Notes under the pieces: generated by a model | What the model was told of the DNA's origin: nothing | The model's input: the letters and a program-made list of their open reading frames with translations, nothing else | Database searches by the model: none | Program-made: the position numbers and the translations under genes | Assembly (NCBI GenBank): GCA_023078685.1 | Contig: JALGAS010000009.1 | Location: 3,038,001 to 3,102,000 of the forward strand | Direction: 5' to 3' | Origin: Neopestalotiopsis rosae | Lineage: Eukaryota; Ascomycota; Sordariomycetes; Amphisphaeriales; Sporocadaceae | DNA: 64,000 nucleotides | In this document: positions 54,956 to 64,000 of the stretch, in pieces | Position numbering within the stretch: position 1 is the stretch's first letter | How the letters are laid out: each line of letters opens with the position of its first letter

Positions 54956-55258
54956 TTAAAATGGAGTACAATTAGCCACCCACTTCTTTCGCTCGTGATC
55001 CCTACCGAGTTCTCCTTCATCCAGTATTCTATCAAGATGGCTAGCCCCGCCACTAATGCTTGATAGCAGCATGCTTATCGAGGTCCAGCAGTTGGTTAAT
55101 CCATCAACCTGCCATCTTAGACTCTTATTCTCGTCACTGAGTTTTTGTTGCTGTGAAACAACCGAGTTGCATTCGTTGGTGGGTAGACGATTTGCGAAAT
55201 CCTCCAAGTAGAAAGCGCTTGTATTGGAGCAAGTGCTTGAGGTCTCGGAAAATGCCAT
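54956..55258 (-). CDS. possible small coiled-coil protein
   Basis: Frame of 100 residues from ATG 55258 (MAFSETSSTCSNTSAFYLED) with a central coiled-coil-like segment (VVSQQQKLSDENKSLRWQV). Composition fits a real protein, but there is no family match. A further exon could lie upstream near 55285 (a TATCTGTGAATATG context). Moderately weak. Confidence 0.4.
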   Translation of the reverse strand: MAFSETSSTCSNTSAFYLEDFANRLPTNECNSVVSQQQKLSDENKSLRWQVDGLTNCWTSISMLLSSISGGASHLDRILDEGELGRDHERKKWVANCTPF

Positions 55259-55777
55259 GGCCAGCGCTGGGCTCGCTCAGTATCTGTGAATATGTTAGTT
55301 GAACTGAGATGTTGTAAGCGTGTTTCCTTTCGGTATTCTAGACATTGAGCAGCAAGAATGATTGGACAGGATCTTTACGTGTTCTATCTCTCGTTTCTTT
55401 TTCCTCTCTTGATTCCGGTCTCGTGGGTAAACTTATATGCTTGAATGCAACACCCACGATCGAGATACGTAACAATATTTTCTTGTTTCCGAGAAAAGCA
55501 TAAACTGTGGCCATAAGTTTCAAAAATATGCCGAAACAGAATGCTTTTAAAGCGACCTATGCACACTGCTTCGTATTTGATGAACTCCAGCTTCACTTTT
55601 GGCCATTGTACATTGGAGCCGGAAATGACACGGAAAAGAACCGGACGACTTGTCCTATATGCACCCATTCGTGATCGAATTATGGACATATGATTCTTCC
55701 TCCTTGCAATTTCAGTATAATACCGAACCTTATCATCCCAGAAACATTCCGGGCCAGCCACTCATCAATCAACTACA

Positions 55778-56410
55778 ATGAATCCCAGCACAGATTCTCG
55801 CCGACGGCTGAAAGAACGCCTAAGAGCCCAACGGGCGAAATCGGCACAGTACATTAAGATGCTCATCGAAAACGACCAGGCCGTACCATGGTACTACGCG
55901 GCAGCTTGTACGGCATTGAGCTGGTCCTTGCTGGCCGGGTTTCTTGTGTTGCCCTCGACATTCACGTCTATCAGTCGATCTGAAGTCATCAGCAGTGCAG
56001 TGCAGAGCAACGGGCCAGCGCTTAAAGCTCTTAAGAATCCGCCTTTACTCGTCATTGCCTGTATGTTGTTCTTCATGTCCACAGCAGCGCTAGGTTATGT
56101 GTGGTGTATCTGGAAGCATAGCTACATATGGGTTCTAAATCGTATCGTCATGTGTGTAAACTCTACATTTAATTCTCAGATGTTGATTGATACTGGCAAC
56201 TCACAAGCATATAGGCCTGTACTTTCAAACTCGCTCCTGGGGCTGGGTAATACACTGCTGAATGTATACTCGGCACAGGGGGGCGCATGGTCCGCCATTG
56301 CCATTGCAGCTGCTAGTGCAGAATGCTCGTGTTTACTGGTTTCCTTGGTAGGCTATGTTATTTATAACAAATTGCTTCTACAACCGATAAGGCAACAACA
56401 GGCTGTATGA
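55778..56410 (+). CDS. four-helix membrane protein of unknown function
   Basis: Frame of 210 residues from ATG 55778. A basic N terminus (DSRRRLKERLRAQRAKSAQYI) is followed by four hydrophobic segments: near 42-62 (WYYAAACTALSWSLLAGFLV), 90-112 (PPLLVIACMLFFMSTAALGY), a middle one near 145-165 and the last at about 170-200 (IAIAAASAECSCLLVSLVGY). Positive residues before the first helix suggest an inside N terminus. Family not recognised. It converges with the minus-strand membrane protein at 56855-57676. Confidence 0.55.
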   Translation: MNPSTDSRRRLKERLRAQRAKSAQYIKMLIENDQAVPWYYAAACTALSWSLLAGFLVLPSTFTSISRSEVISSAVQSNGPALKALKNPPLLVIACMLFFMSTAALGYVWCIWKHSYIWVLNRIVMCVNSTFNSQMLIDTGNSQAYRPVLSNSLLGLGNTLLNVYSAQGGAWSAIAIAAASAECSCLLVSLVGYVIYNKLLLQPIRQQQAV

Positions 56411-56854
56411 GCAATGAAGATGTGTTATGACGCTCGGCTGACTGGCGGTCATCGATGGAATGTATTCATGTTTTGGTAATTATTCCATCTGAACTATAGC
56501 CTCCTAATCCTCACATATTGCTAGACCCACTGATCTCATATCCCACCATGTCTTTTCGCTATATGTCTGCAGTCCGTGCCACAGTCTGCAAGGTAATTTT
56601 TACCGCTGCAGGATTCAGCCTATACCAAGGGTTTTTTGTCTATCAAATCGTGTACTTATGAATTACGATAATTTTGCATTGCATAGTTATCGCTCCAATT
56701 TTTATGTGATTTATTTATCATGCTGTCTTCAAGTAACTTGACAGTAGAGCACTTGGTGAAGGTGCCACTCAAGAGACCCAGCCGTACTACCGTGCTTCTT
56801 GGATCTAGAAAATCAGAATGACTGCCGCCAGGCCTGTGAGCGACTCGATGCTCT
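56411..56854. other. intergenic region between convergent membrane-protein genes
   Basis: Presumed 3' ends of both genes; nothing else seen. Confidence 0.4.
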
Positions 56855-57676
56855 TTAGGCTAACTTTGCTCGAATGCTTTGTGCTGGAACCGGTATTCTT
56901 GATACTAAGCCCGCCGTCCGCGGACCTTTCGCCTGCTTGTTGCTGGCTTGACCTTGTCTCAGGACATCCATATCCACAAAACCAACTGTCCCCAGAAACT
57001 TTACGACATTCTTCTTGATAATTCCACAACCGGAAGATCTGCCTAGCACGAGTGCTTTGCTTTGTGCGTTAACACTCTCGTTGGCTACCCACCTCTCGAG
57101 GAGGCATAGCCCAGCCCAACAGGCAATGAAGATCTGCGGTCCATACAAAACGCCCGAGTCATGCATCGATAGCAGACCACCAATAACCATAGCTGCCGCG
57201 TAGACGTCCTTGTATTTTGGGAGTATGTTAAGCCTCTTGACAGCCCATATGAGTATCCTCGGATACGAGGCTGCAGCATTGATTTTGATCGTCGCCGAGT
57301 GCAGAGAAGGGTTTCCGAGGAAAACGGAGCAGAAAGAGATGGCCAAGCGCAGTAGCATCTGCGCATGGAACACGGGCTGTGTAATATTTTTATGGCCTGC
57401 GTAGTGTCCCTTTGCCACTAGATGGTGGCTCGTCCACGAATGGAAGACCAGTAGCGCAAAGTCGAAATATGTGGGTATGACATGATAGCCATAAAACAAG
57501 TAGTGCGCCCAGTAACGCAGAATTTCTAGGTTGGGAATAAGGACGTGAATAAAGAGGATAGCACTCGAGGGCTTTCGGAATCTCGCGGCGGCACGATAGA
57601 GGACATGTCTTGTATTTTTCTGACTAACAACGAATGTTGTAACCAGAGATAGCATGTGTTCATGTATTGAGGACAT
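56855..57676 (-). CDS. membrane protein of unknown function
   Basis: Intronless frame of 273 residues from ATG 57676. There are about five hydrophobic segments: AILFIHVLIPNLEILRYWAH, YFDFALLVFHSWTSHHL, MLLRLAISFCSVFLG, VYAAAMVIGGLL and IFIACWAGLCLLERW. A cluster of histidines (HSWTSHHLVAKGHYAGH) sits between the second and third, a possible metal site or just part of a loop. The C-terminal 70 residues are basic and soluble. No known family recognised and no lesion seen. Confidence 0.5.
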   Translation of the reverse strand: MSSIHEHMLSLVTTFVVSQKNTRHVLYRAAARFRKPSSAILFIHVLIPNLEILRYWAHYLFYGYHVIPTYFDFALLVFHSWTSHHLVAKGHYAGHKNITQPVFHAQMLLRLAISFCSVFLGNPSLHSATIKINAAASYPRILIWAVKRLNILPKYKDVYAAAMVIGGLLSMHDSGVLYGPQIFIACWAGLCLLERWVANESVNAQSKALVLGRSSGCGIIKKNVVKFLGTVGFVDMDVLRQGQASNKQAKGPRTAGLVSRIPVPAQSIRAKLA

Positions 57677-57990
57677 GATCAGCAGTAGAAGAGACCGAGT
57701 TGTATTGCCTTTGGTGTAAAGTCATGCAATAACTATACGTACAAAGCATATAATGAGAGAATTTTTTGAAAAAAGTTTCAGTAGTACAGACGTCTTATGT
57801 TTTATATTCAAGTGGTAATTCTTTTGAGATAAAACTTGAGGGGAAAAAAAGCTGTAACATTTGTCATGGAAGTGAATGGTCGCACGATTTTGTCACCAGG
57901 TTGTGTATTTGTTTTCTTTGTACATCCATGCACTTCTTTCTGTATCGTGGTCCTATTATAGACTTAACACAAACCAAGAATAGGTCTCCA
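57677..57990. other. intergenic region
   Basis: The upstream flank of the membrane protein gene. Nothing recognised before the duplicated segment begins near 57991. Confidence 0.4.
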
Positions 57991-58860
57991 AAACGCTCGG
58001 AACAGCAAAATTACTGTAGATATAGAATGCGACTCAAGAAAGGTTGTTCGAGTCAAGCAAAGAGCAAAATGGTACAAGTAGAGGTTCATCGGTCAATACT
58101 GGAAATGTCCTTAAGGTACAGATCCGCCAAGCATCGTCACTTGTGTTATTTTCTTGTTGCGATGGTCATGTCCCGACATTTCGGGACACTCAGTAGTGGT
58201 GGATTCTCAGGGAAGCTCCACGATATAGCAACAATTCCAGAAAAGAATCCTTGTTGTCTGTAGCACAGAAGTATATCCCACCACAGAAGTATGTCCCACC
58301 ACAGAAGTGTATCTCACCACAGAAGAGTAGCCCAGATAAACATGACAGAAAACTACGTCGAAATTGTTCCATTTCTGCAATGATCATCATGTTCTGTTCA
58401 ATCGTCGAATTTCGAAAGGATGTCCGTTCTAGACAATTGGAGATGGACTAGTTGTTGTCGAGATACTCTACTGTGTTGGGATCATATTCTGCGACAGGGC
58501 ACTCTTCCATGCTGGGCTACTCTTCTGTGTCTGAATACTGTTCTGTGGTTGGAAACTGTTCTGTGTTGGATACTCTTCTGTGTTGGATACTCTTCCGTGT
58601 TGGATACTCTTCTGTCTTACAGACAACAAGGGTTCTGTTCGGGAATTGTGGTCTGTCGTGGAGCTCCGCTGACTTTCCTGCTTTGGTATGCCAAACTGTC
58701 GGGACATGACCATTTCAATGAAAAAGATCGTTGACCTACATACGATACACTTCTGTGGTGGGACATACTTCTGTGGTGGGATATACTTCTATGGTGGGAT
58801 ATACTTCTGAGTTTTATGATACTCTTCTGTGACGGGGTAGATTTATACAATTCCGGAAGA
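57991..58860. mobile_element. foldback-type repeat B, copy 2
   Basis: Colinear with 31329-32190: aaacgctcggaacagcaaaa opens both, and the outer inverted ends carry gtcatgtcccgaca (near 58165) and tgtcgggacatgac (near 58699). Inner arms hold several cacagaag-type units on the left and tactcttctgtgttgg units on the right. Unit numbers differ from copy 1. A further set of inward units lies at 58738-58830. No coding content. Confidence 0.7.
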
Positions 58861-59217
58861 GAACCCTTGTGACATACGGGGCTAGGCTGTGCCCAATATG
58901 GAAGGATATCTAGCAGCTACTTTAACGTCTTCAGCCAAGTTCTACGTAACGATGTAATATCCGGCCTCCCCACTATAGTTGAATTTTAGGGTTTGGCTGC
59001 GCAGTCCAGTGCCACCTGGGGTCTGCTGAAGTGGATCAGCACTGTCATCCCGAAGCTCAATGTTGGGATGGATATAGGTAGAAATCGTTAGCCATTGACC
59101 GTTTCGAGGTCTTTTCGAGCCCATGCACACGCTCACGTGAAGTACACTTGATGCGTGGCAACCAACAGTTCCGTCCTTTCCCTGTACCTCGATTCAGAAC
59201 CTGAACGACAAATATAC

Positions 59218-59580
59218 AGTGAGTAACGAAAACGGCTTCCGCTTTTGCGGGGAAGAATTTACTTTCACACCAGCCAATTTTGGAGCTTTAGGCTGACACA
59301 GTCCCAGTTGACATTTGCGTATGGGGCGGTACAAATCAGGTACCTTGCCACAGCCTGATACAGTATTATGCTTACGGACTTATGCTTATTGAGTGGCCAC
59401 CCTGATTCTCACCCTGATCCTGATAAATTACAAGATTGATTACGGAGCACGACGGCGATAAAGAATATAGTCATTTTAAAGGGGTTTTCAAGCTTACAGA
59501 GGCCTACAAGAACAGAGCCTTCAACTATAAATATAATCGTTGCCCTAGAACCATCCTTTTCAAAGGTTTGAAAAAAATAT
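59218..59580 (+). repeat. repeat family C, copy 3
   Basis: Preceded by TA and starting CAGTGAGTAACGAAAACGG, colinear with 32544-32860 apart from small insertions (for example extra sequence near 59408 and 59465-59510). Confidence 0.75.
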
Positions 59581-59623
59581 GGATGATTATTGTACTGTGA
59601 GTATGCTTGAGAATCGCAGAGTT

Positions 59624-61465
59624 CTAGACAACACGCAGAACTAATACTCTCCCAGACGAGTATCCCAAAACGATGGTCTTGCCAAAAACGGTCGACACGG
59701 ACGGTCGGTATTCGACTGGAAGCCATAAAATATGCTGCCCGTCTTTCATAACCCAGCACTTATCTAAGTTAATAGCGCAGCCGGACAAGTCTCCATCATC
59801 GTTATCAGGGCGGGAAGGCGATAGTTCTACTAATGACTTGCGATCTCGAGATGCAACTTCCCACCTTCCACGATTGGAAAGAATATGCGTACCAGCAGGA
59901 TTGAACGTCAGGTTAGTAATATATCCAGTTTGCAAAATGCAGTGCTGCTCGCCCGTCGCGGCCGACCAGAGGATCACGGTCTGATCGTGCGACGCCGACG
60001 CGATCTGCCGGCCGTCCGGCGAGAACGCGACCGAAAGAACCGAGCCCGTGTGCCCCTCGATCGTCCTCTGTCGCTCGCCCCAGAATAATGGCATTTGTGG
60101 CTCTAAATCGATGTACCGCGAGATATTTTCCTGGTATAAACTGCGAACAATACTTCGAGTTGGGGAAAATACTAAGGCTGAAGAGTAAACTTGAAGTGGG
60201 GCATTTTGAATGTTCGTCCCCATCGCTTGGATAAACCGTACTGAGTCGGATAAGAAGTTATTGATGTTTTGACAGTCTTCTGGCTAATTTTCTTTTAGTC
60301 GTTATTCTTGCGTCCTGATAATATGGCTTACTATTTTAGACTGCAAGCTCTGAACCATGCCTAAGCTCTCAGGGAATCTGCCGATCCAACTCAACACTTC
60401 CAACCATTGAAGGAAGTGTAGCGAGAGGAAACTCCATATGCTAGCAGTATCTGAGTCCGAGGTGAGGGATTCGCAGAGATGATACGTCCAAAATCGACAC
60501 GCATATTGCAGTTCTGGCGGTATGTAAGTCTTTACCTCGGATGCAGACATTGAAGATGCGAGCGTCCCAGGAGCTTTGACATTGCATATATCATTCGCTA
60601 ACGAACTATTCAGAATTCGCAGACACTGCTCGGCAAGCTGTTGGTGGACTTTTCCTTCATCGATCCAGAATGGACTTCCCTGCCTTTTTGGGTCTACCAA
60701 GAAGTCCCGAAATGATAAATGCAGTAGGCGAACAGGCTGTTCCGGTAACGACGGGACTTGTAAAACGGAATGAAGAAAGTCCAAGAGTTCCAAGATTTCG
60801 TCGGTCGCGATATCAAGCAGTTGTGATAGAGCTTTGGAGCCCAGAGGATCTGCCAAAATCACTATTGGCCCTACAATCCGTTGAAACTGCGACAGGGTCT
60901 CATTTCGTTCTTCTTCGGCGAGATTTATCGTTAATTGCTCCAGCACAGGCATATATGTGGCCATAAGTTTAGACGCTTGAGCGGAACGAAACTCCAAAAC
61001 ACGCTGCAGCTTTTTTCCGGGGTTGCCACCTTTGCGGTCGGCTACGAATCGACAGGTGGTCGCAGCAAAGATGAAAAGAGGAATTGCCATTTGCACAAGG
61101 GAGCTTATATCTGTTGGACTTGGCCAATTTGCAGGTAATTTTTGTTCTTTCGGCAAGGCTTGATTGAAGGACAACCGAGTCCGCTCGAGCTCGTGTTGGA
61201 GGTAGACAGCCAAGTCATGCTCAATGACAGGCTCTGCCACCTCGTGGAGGATGAGATCTCGATACGTGCCGCTCACAGCGTTGAAGCCTAAACGAATAGG
61301 GAGCTCGGGTCGACTTGTCAAGAAGAACTTGAGCTGTACATGCGCGACTCTTGGAAAGCTCGAGAACAAATTAATAAGAAGTCGTACGTCTTCCTCGCGC
61401 TCGCATTCATCAAGAGCATCAATGACGAAGAGAAGAATGCGACGACATGGATCGGCCGGGATCAT
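59624..61465 (-). pseudogene. NACHT-WD40 NOD-like receptor lacking the P-loop half
   Basis: Exons 61465-60332 and 60283-59624 join in phase over a 48-nt intron (GTAAGC...TTAG). The first exon starts at what is normally the middle of a NACHT domain: the Walker B block ILLFVIDALDECE, then VQLKFFLTSRPE, LFIFAATTCRFV and the helical region ending LHLSFRDFLVDP and LQYACRFWTYHL. The second exon continues with [25 protein letters not shown] and one good WD40 unit ([20 protein letters not shown] through DQTVILWS) plus degenerate ones. The Walker A loop and any N-terminal effector domain are absent upstream to 61832, where the forkhead gene ends. It is therefore 5'-truncated and unlikely to bind nucleotide. 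It belongs to the fungal STAND/NWD class, distinct from the TPR receptors above. Confidence 0.78.
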
Positions 61466-61832
61466 GGCAACCGGATGGCAATGACTGAAAGGGTCTCATC
61501 TATATGAAACGTCTTTTTGTTGGCCCCATGTGCAGGCAGATGCAGTCTTCTCAATTCCTCGCTTTCTCGAGGTAGTCTGTTTTGATGTTGGAGATGACTA
61601 AGTATTTGCTTCACGAATCGCATTGTTCTGAGTTCATCTACTGTACACCACGACACGATGTTCAGCTGAATCGACCACCGTTAAGTATAGAATACAATGT
61701 CAAACATGAGACTTATATCAAAGCTGCCAGATAGCGACGGAGAAGAACAAAAGTATGCTTGATTGGAAAGTGACAAATCTGGCAAGAGGTACTCGTTCCC
61801 AAACACCGAGCAATGATACGGAAATAAAGACA
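61466..61832. other. region between truncated NACHT gene and forkhead gene
   Basis: No P-loop or other NACHT sequence is detectable. The truncation breakpoint should lie near its left end. Confidence 0.4.
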
Positions 61833-63118
61833 TTACCAAGAACCATCGATGATTGAAGGGAGGGGGATCCGATGCGTTTTCTCCCTAGCCCCTGTCCTGG
61901 CTCTGCTGGCTGTAAATCCTCTTCTACGACTGGATATCTCTTTTGCTGCGGGCCAACGACCTCGAGTGCAGCGACGCGAATCCTTGGGGTTTTGGTCGGA
62001 ACATTTTTTTGGCCGGTATCGAGAAGTGCTTTGGACACCATCTCTCACTGCCCAGTCTGCCAAAACCCATTCGGCTGGCTGCTTTTGTGTTTCGACAAGG
62101 GTCATGGGACCACTATGTGCCGTGTCTTCCGTTTCACGTTTAATGAAAGCCTTTCTTACTGTCAGCATAGCTTTCTCTCCAGTGATGAGAATTCCAGAAA
62201 TCTATCAGGATCAAGGATACATCCACCTCGGAGCTGACGTACTTGATTCATACTCAGGTTATGCCGGACTGTATTCTGCCAGCCCTTTTGCTCTGGTTCA
62301 GTTTTGGCCGTGTTTTCTCGAAACCACTGATATATCTCCTGCACCGTCATAGCATGATCCTCTCGACTCATCAGAGCCTGGTAGATAAGCTGTACGTATG
62401 GTCCGTCGGCTCTCTTGGCTTTGCCCGTGCCTAGACTGGTGCCATCTTCTCGTTCGCCTGGCTGTGGTGATCGTGGGACCTCGGTAACATCTGAGGAGCT
62501 ACCATACGACTCATCAGATACAGGGGACAAGCTGTGATCCAGTACGGCCGAGCCAGTGGGCTCTGGCGTCATGGGCGGAACCTCGAACGACATCGACTTA
62601 GGCTCTATAGTGTTTTCGGAGTAGCCTTTCATCGCAATGATCGGAGCGTCAATTTGTTGATTGAGCTTTTCGTCCGAAGACATGAGGGTTTCTACATGTA
62701 AACGATTGAAATGAGTGAGGTCGGGCTTCCTCCATGCATTTTCTTGATACAAGTACTGCTGTGATACGACTGGTGACCAATGCTCAGGACTTGGACTTTG
62801 GTATAATGGGGGCAGATTGCCGATAGTATGAAACCTGAGGGCCATATTTGTCGGTGAAGAGCCGCTGGCATACTCGAAGAAGTCGCAATCTCTTGGACAT
62901 TGTGTAGTGCTCCATGTGTTCTGGAATGAGGAGTGTAATGAGTTGGGGCGTGACGGCCGATACTGAGAGACTGCGGCAATGGTCGCAGGAGGATAGTGGA
63001 AGTATTGTCCGAGGGAGAGCTCGGCGGGCTTGGTGACATGTGAGGGCAGGAAGGCTATATCGAAGACGGAGTAGTTACTCGTAGGTCTTAGTGACTGCGT
63101 CGTATATGTGTGCTGCAT
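61833..63118 (-). CDS. forkhead (winged-helix) transcription factor
   Basis: Exons 63118-62243 and 62150-61833 (intron 92 nt, GTACGT...GAAAG) give 397 residues. The forkhead domain spans the intron: PYVQLIYQALMSREDHAMTV, then VQEIYQWFRENTAK, GWQNTVRHNLSMNQ (recognition helix, with the NxxRHxLS signature intact), then AFIKRE, PAEWVLADWAV and GVQSTSRYR after the join. Ascomycete factors of this type regulate cell-cycle, sexual or developmental genes. The N terminus is Ser/Pro-rich with MTPEPTGSAV and SLSPVSDESYG, a possible CDK-site region. ATG 63118 was taken; ATG 63175 in the same frame is possible. The C-terminal tail is basic. No damage seen. Confidence 0.85.
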
Positions 63119-64000
63119 ATTGTCTATAATCGAGCCTGTTGAAGTATGTCCACCGGTTAGCCAGTTGCAAAACATCAATAATATATCGAGCAATCACTGC
63201 TGCTGGGGATACGCACAGTCGTGATGAAGTCCTTACTTCACGTGGTGCGAGCTAGTTCGAGATGAAGAACAATTTCTCTCGTAAGATCAAACTAAAAGGG
63301 CATTTGTCAATTGCCGAATACAGACTGTTGAGTTGATTATTTGCGGCTTCTTATACTTTCGTCAACGCTCATAGAACATGGAAAAACTCGACAGGTTGCA
63401 ATGAATGGAGTCAAAGAGATACGGTGGGCCATCATCGAATTCCTCATGTCAGATTGAAGTCCAAAAGTAGAAACAGGTACATAATGAGTGCACATGAAAG
63501 TAATATGCATTGGAGCTGGTTTTGTCAATGGAACGAAGCTAGAATTGATCTCATCACATTCATGGGAATCAATATCTCGCCACTATCCAGCTGCTATAGT
63601 TGAGCCCCGAGCTGCAATAATAGTTGAAAGATCCCTTCAAAGTCTCTTTTCGACACACCGCAAATTGTCTACAGTAGACAAATATTTCTACTTTCATCAC
63701 CCCGCTGACAGCGTCCGTTTCGAGCTCCGCACCCGGATGCCGGAGTTAGGACCCACATAAGCCTGGTCCGCGGGCTTCCGTCGACTCGGCATAGCTCTCA
63801 TTCAGTTTCCCTGAAATCCGGAGCCGGCTTTCGAGACTTTTCAGACAAGCTGAACTTTGAAGGAGGTCATATCGAGGGAAACTACAATTTCCATCGTGGG
63901 TCTGATTGCCACGTTTGGGGTCTCATCAGACAGATTGCGCATGAAAATATATCATTGTGTCAGGGTACTTTTAGACAAAGGCAGAGTCCGAGTAGGGTGA
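63119..64000. other. upstream region of the forkhead gene and window end
   Basis: No gene supported. A TATA-like tctta-tacttt context lies near 63345-63360. Near 63735-63760 the motif gccggagttaggacccac recurs (see findings). Confidence 0.4.

Noticed and set aside
61849..62352. A 167-codon plus-strand frame with hydrophobic start
   Set aside because: Lies antisense to the second exon and intron of the forkhead gene, whose coding frame is supported by the conserved domain.
1..64000. Starship-type giant transposon
   Set aside because: NLR genes and repeats would suit such an element, but no DUF3435/YR captain recombinase or matching short terminal target duplications could be recognised in the window.
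1..64000. Secondary-metabolite gene cluster
   Set aside because: A GMC oxidoreductase and a transporter-like gene are present, but no backbone enzyme (PKS, NRPS, terpene cyclase) was found, and the GMC gene is broken.
1..64000. CRISPR array or bacterial-type operons
   Set aside because: The tandem repeats have no unique spacers of regular length, and gene structures are intron-bearing fungal ones.

Overview
The window reads as an accessory, gene-poor and repeat-rich stretch of a filamentous ascomycete (Pezizomycotina) nuclear genome. Reasons seen in the sequence: coding regions interrupted by short introns of 43-92 nt with GTRNGT-like donors and CTAAY branch points; a HET domain fused to NB-ARC and TPR; a fungal rhodopsin/PTH11-type fragment; a GMC oxidoreductase; many degenerate transposable elements. 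I could not fix the genus. Gene models given as joined exons were spliced by eye.

Layout. 1-8.8 kb: a truncated rhodopsin-type membrane protein, one intact unknown protein with an N-terminal hydrophobic segment, a small multi-exon gene, and a GC-rich polytopic transporter-like gene. 9.3-12.9 kb: a CDC25-type phosphatase and a G1 (Puc1/ClnA-like) cyclin, side by side on the minus strand. 13-25 kb: mostly non-coding, with one F-box-like gene and a convergent pair of unknown genes bracketed by two related 11/22-bp minisatellites. 25-30 kb: a four-exon unknown nuclear-type protein and a PHO80/PCL-like cyclin. 31-47 kb: a large inverted duplication. Its two arms each carry a HET-NB-ARC-TPR NOD-like receptor (9 versus 5 TPR units), head to head. 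The loop between them holds a DD34E transposase, an intronless Cys/His-rich protein followed by a 49-nt poly(A) (poly-T on the plus strand), and an ankyrin gene. One arm has gained a 234-bp solo LTR with a perfect 5-bp target duplication that is missing in the other arm. 47-59 kb: foldback-type repeats, a coiled-coil unknown protein, a GMC oxidoreductase with two disabling lesions, and two membrane proteins. 59.6-63.1 kb: a 5'-truncated NACHT-WD40 gene and a forkhead transcription factor.

Two themes stand out. First, four recognisable cell-cycle-type regulators (CDC25 phosphatase, G1 cyclin, PHO80/PCL-like cyclin, forkhead factor), plus an F-box-like protein, sit in a region otherwise dominated by mobile elements and NLR genes. 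They look like extra paralogues rather than the housekeeping copies, but that is inference. Second, all three NLR-type genes end, on their 3' side, beside copies of the same foldback repeat family, and two of those flanks are parts of a roughly 1.5-kb segmental duplication. This suggests that the repeats and NLR genes have moved or rearranged together.
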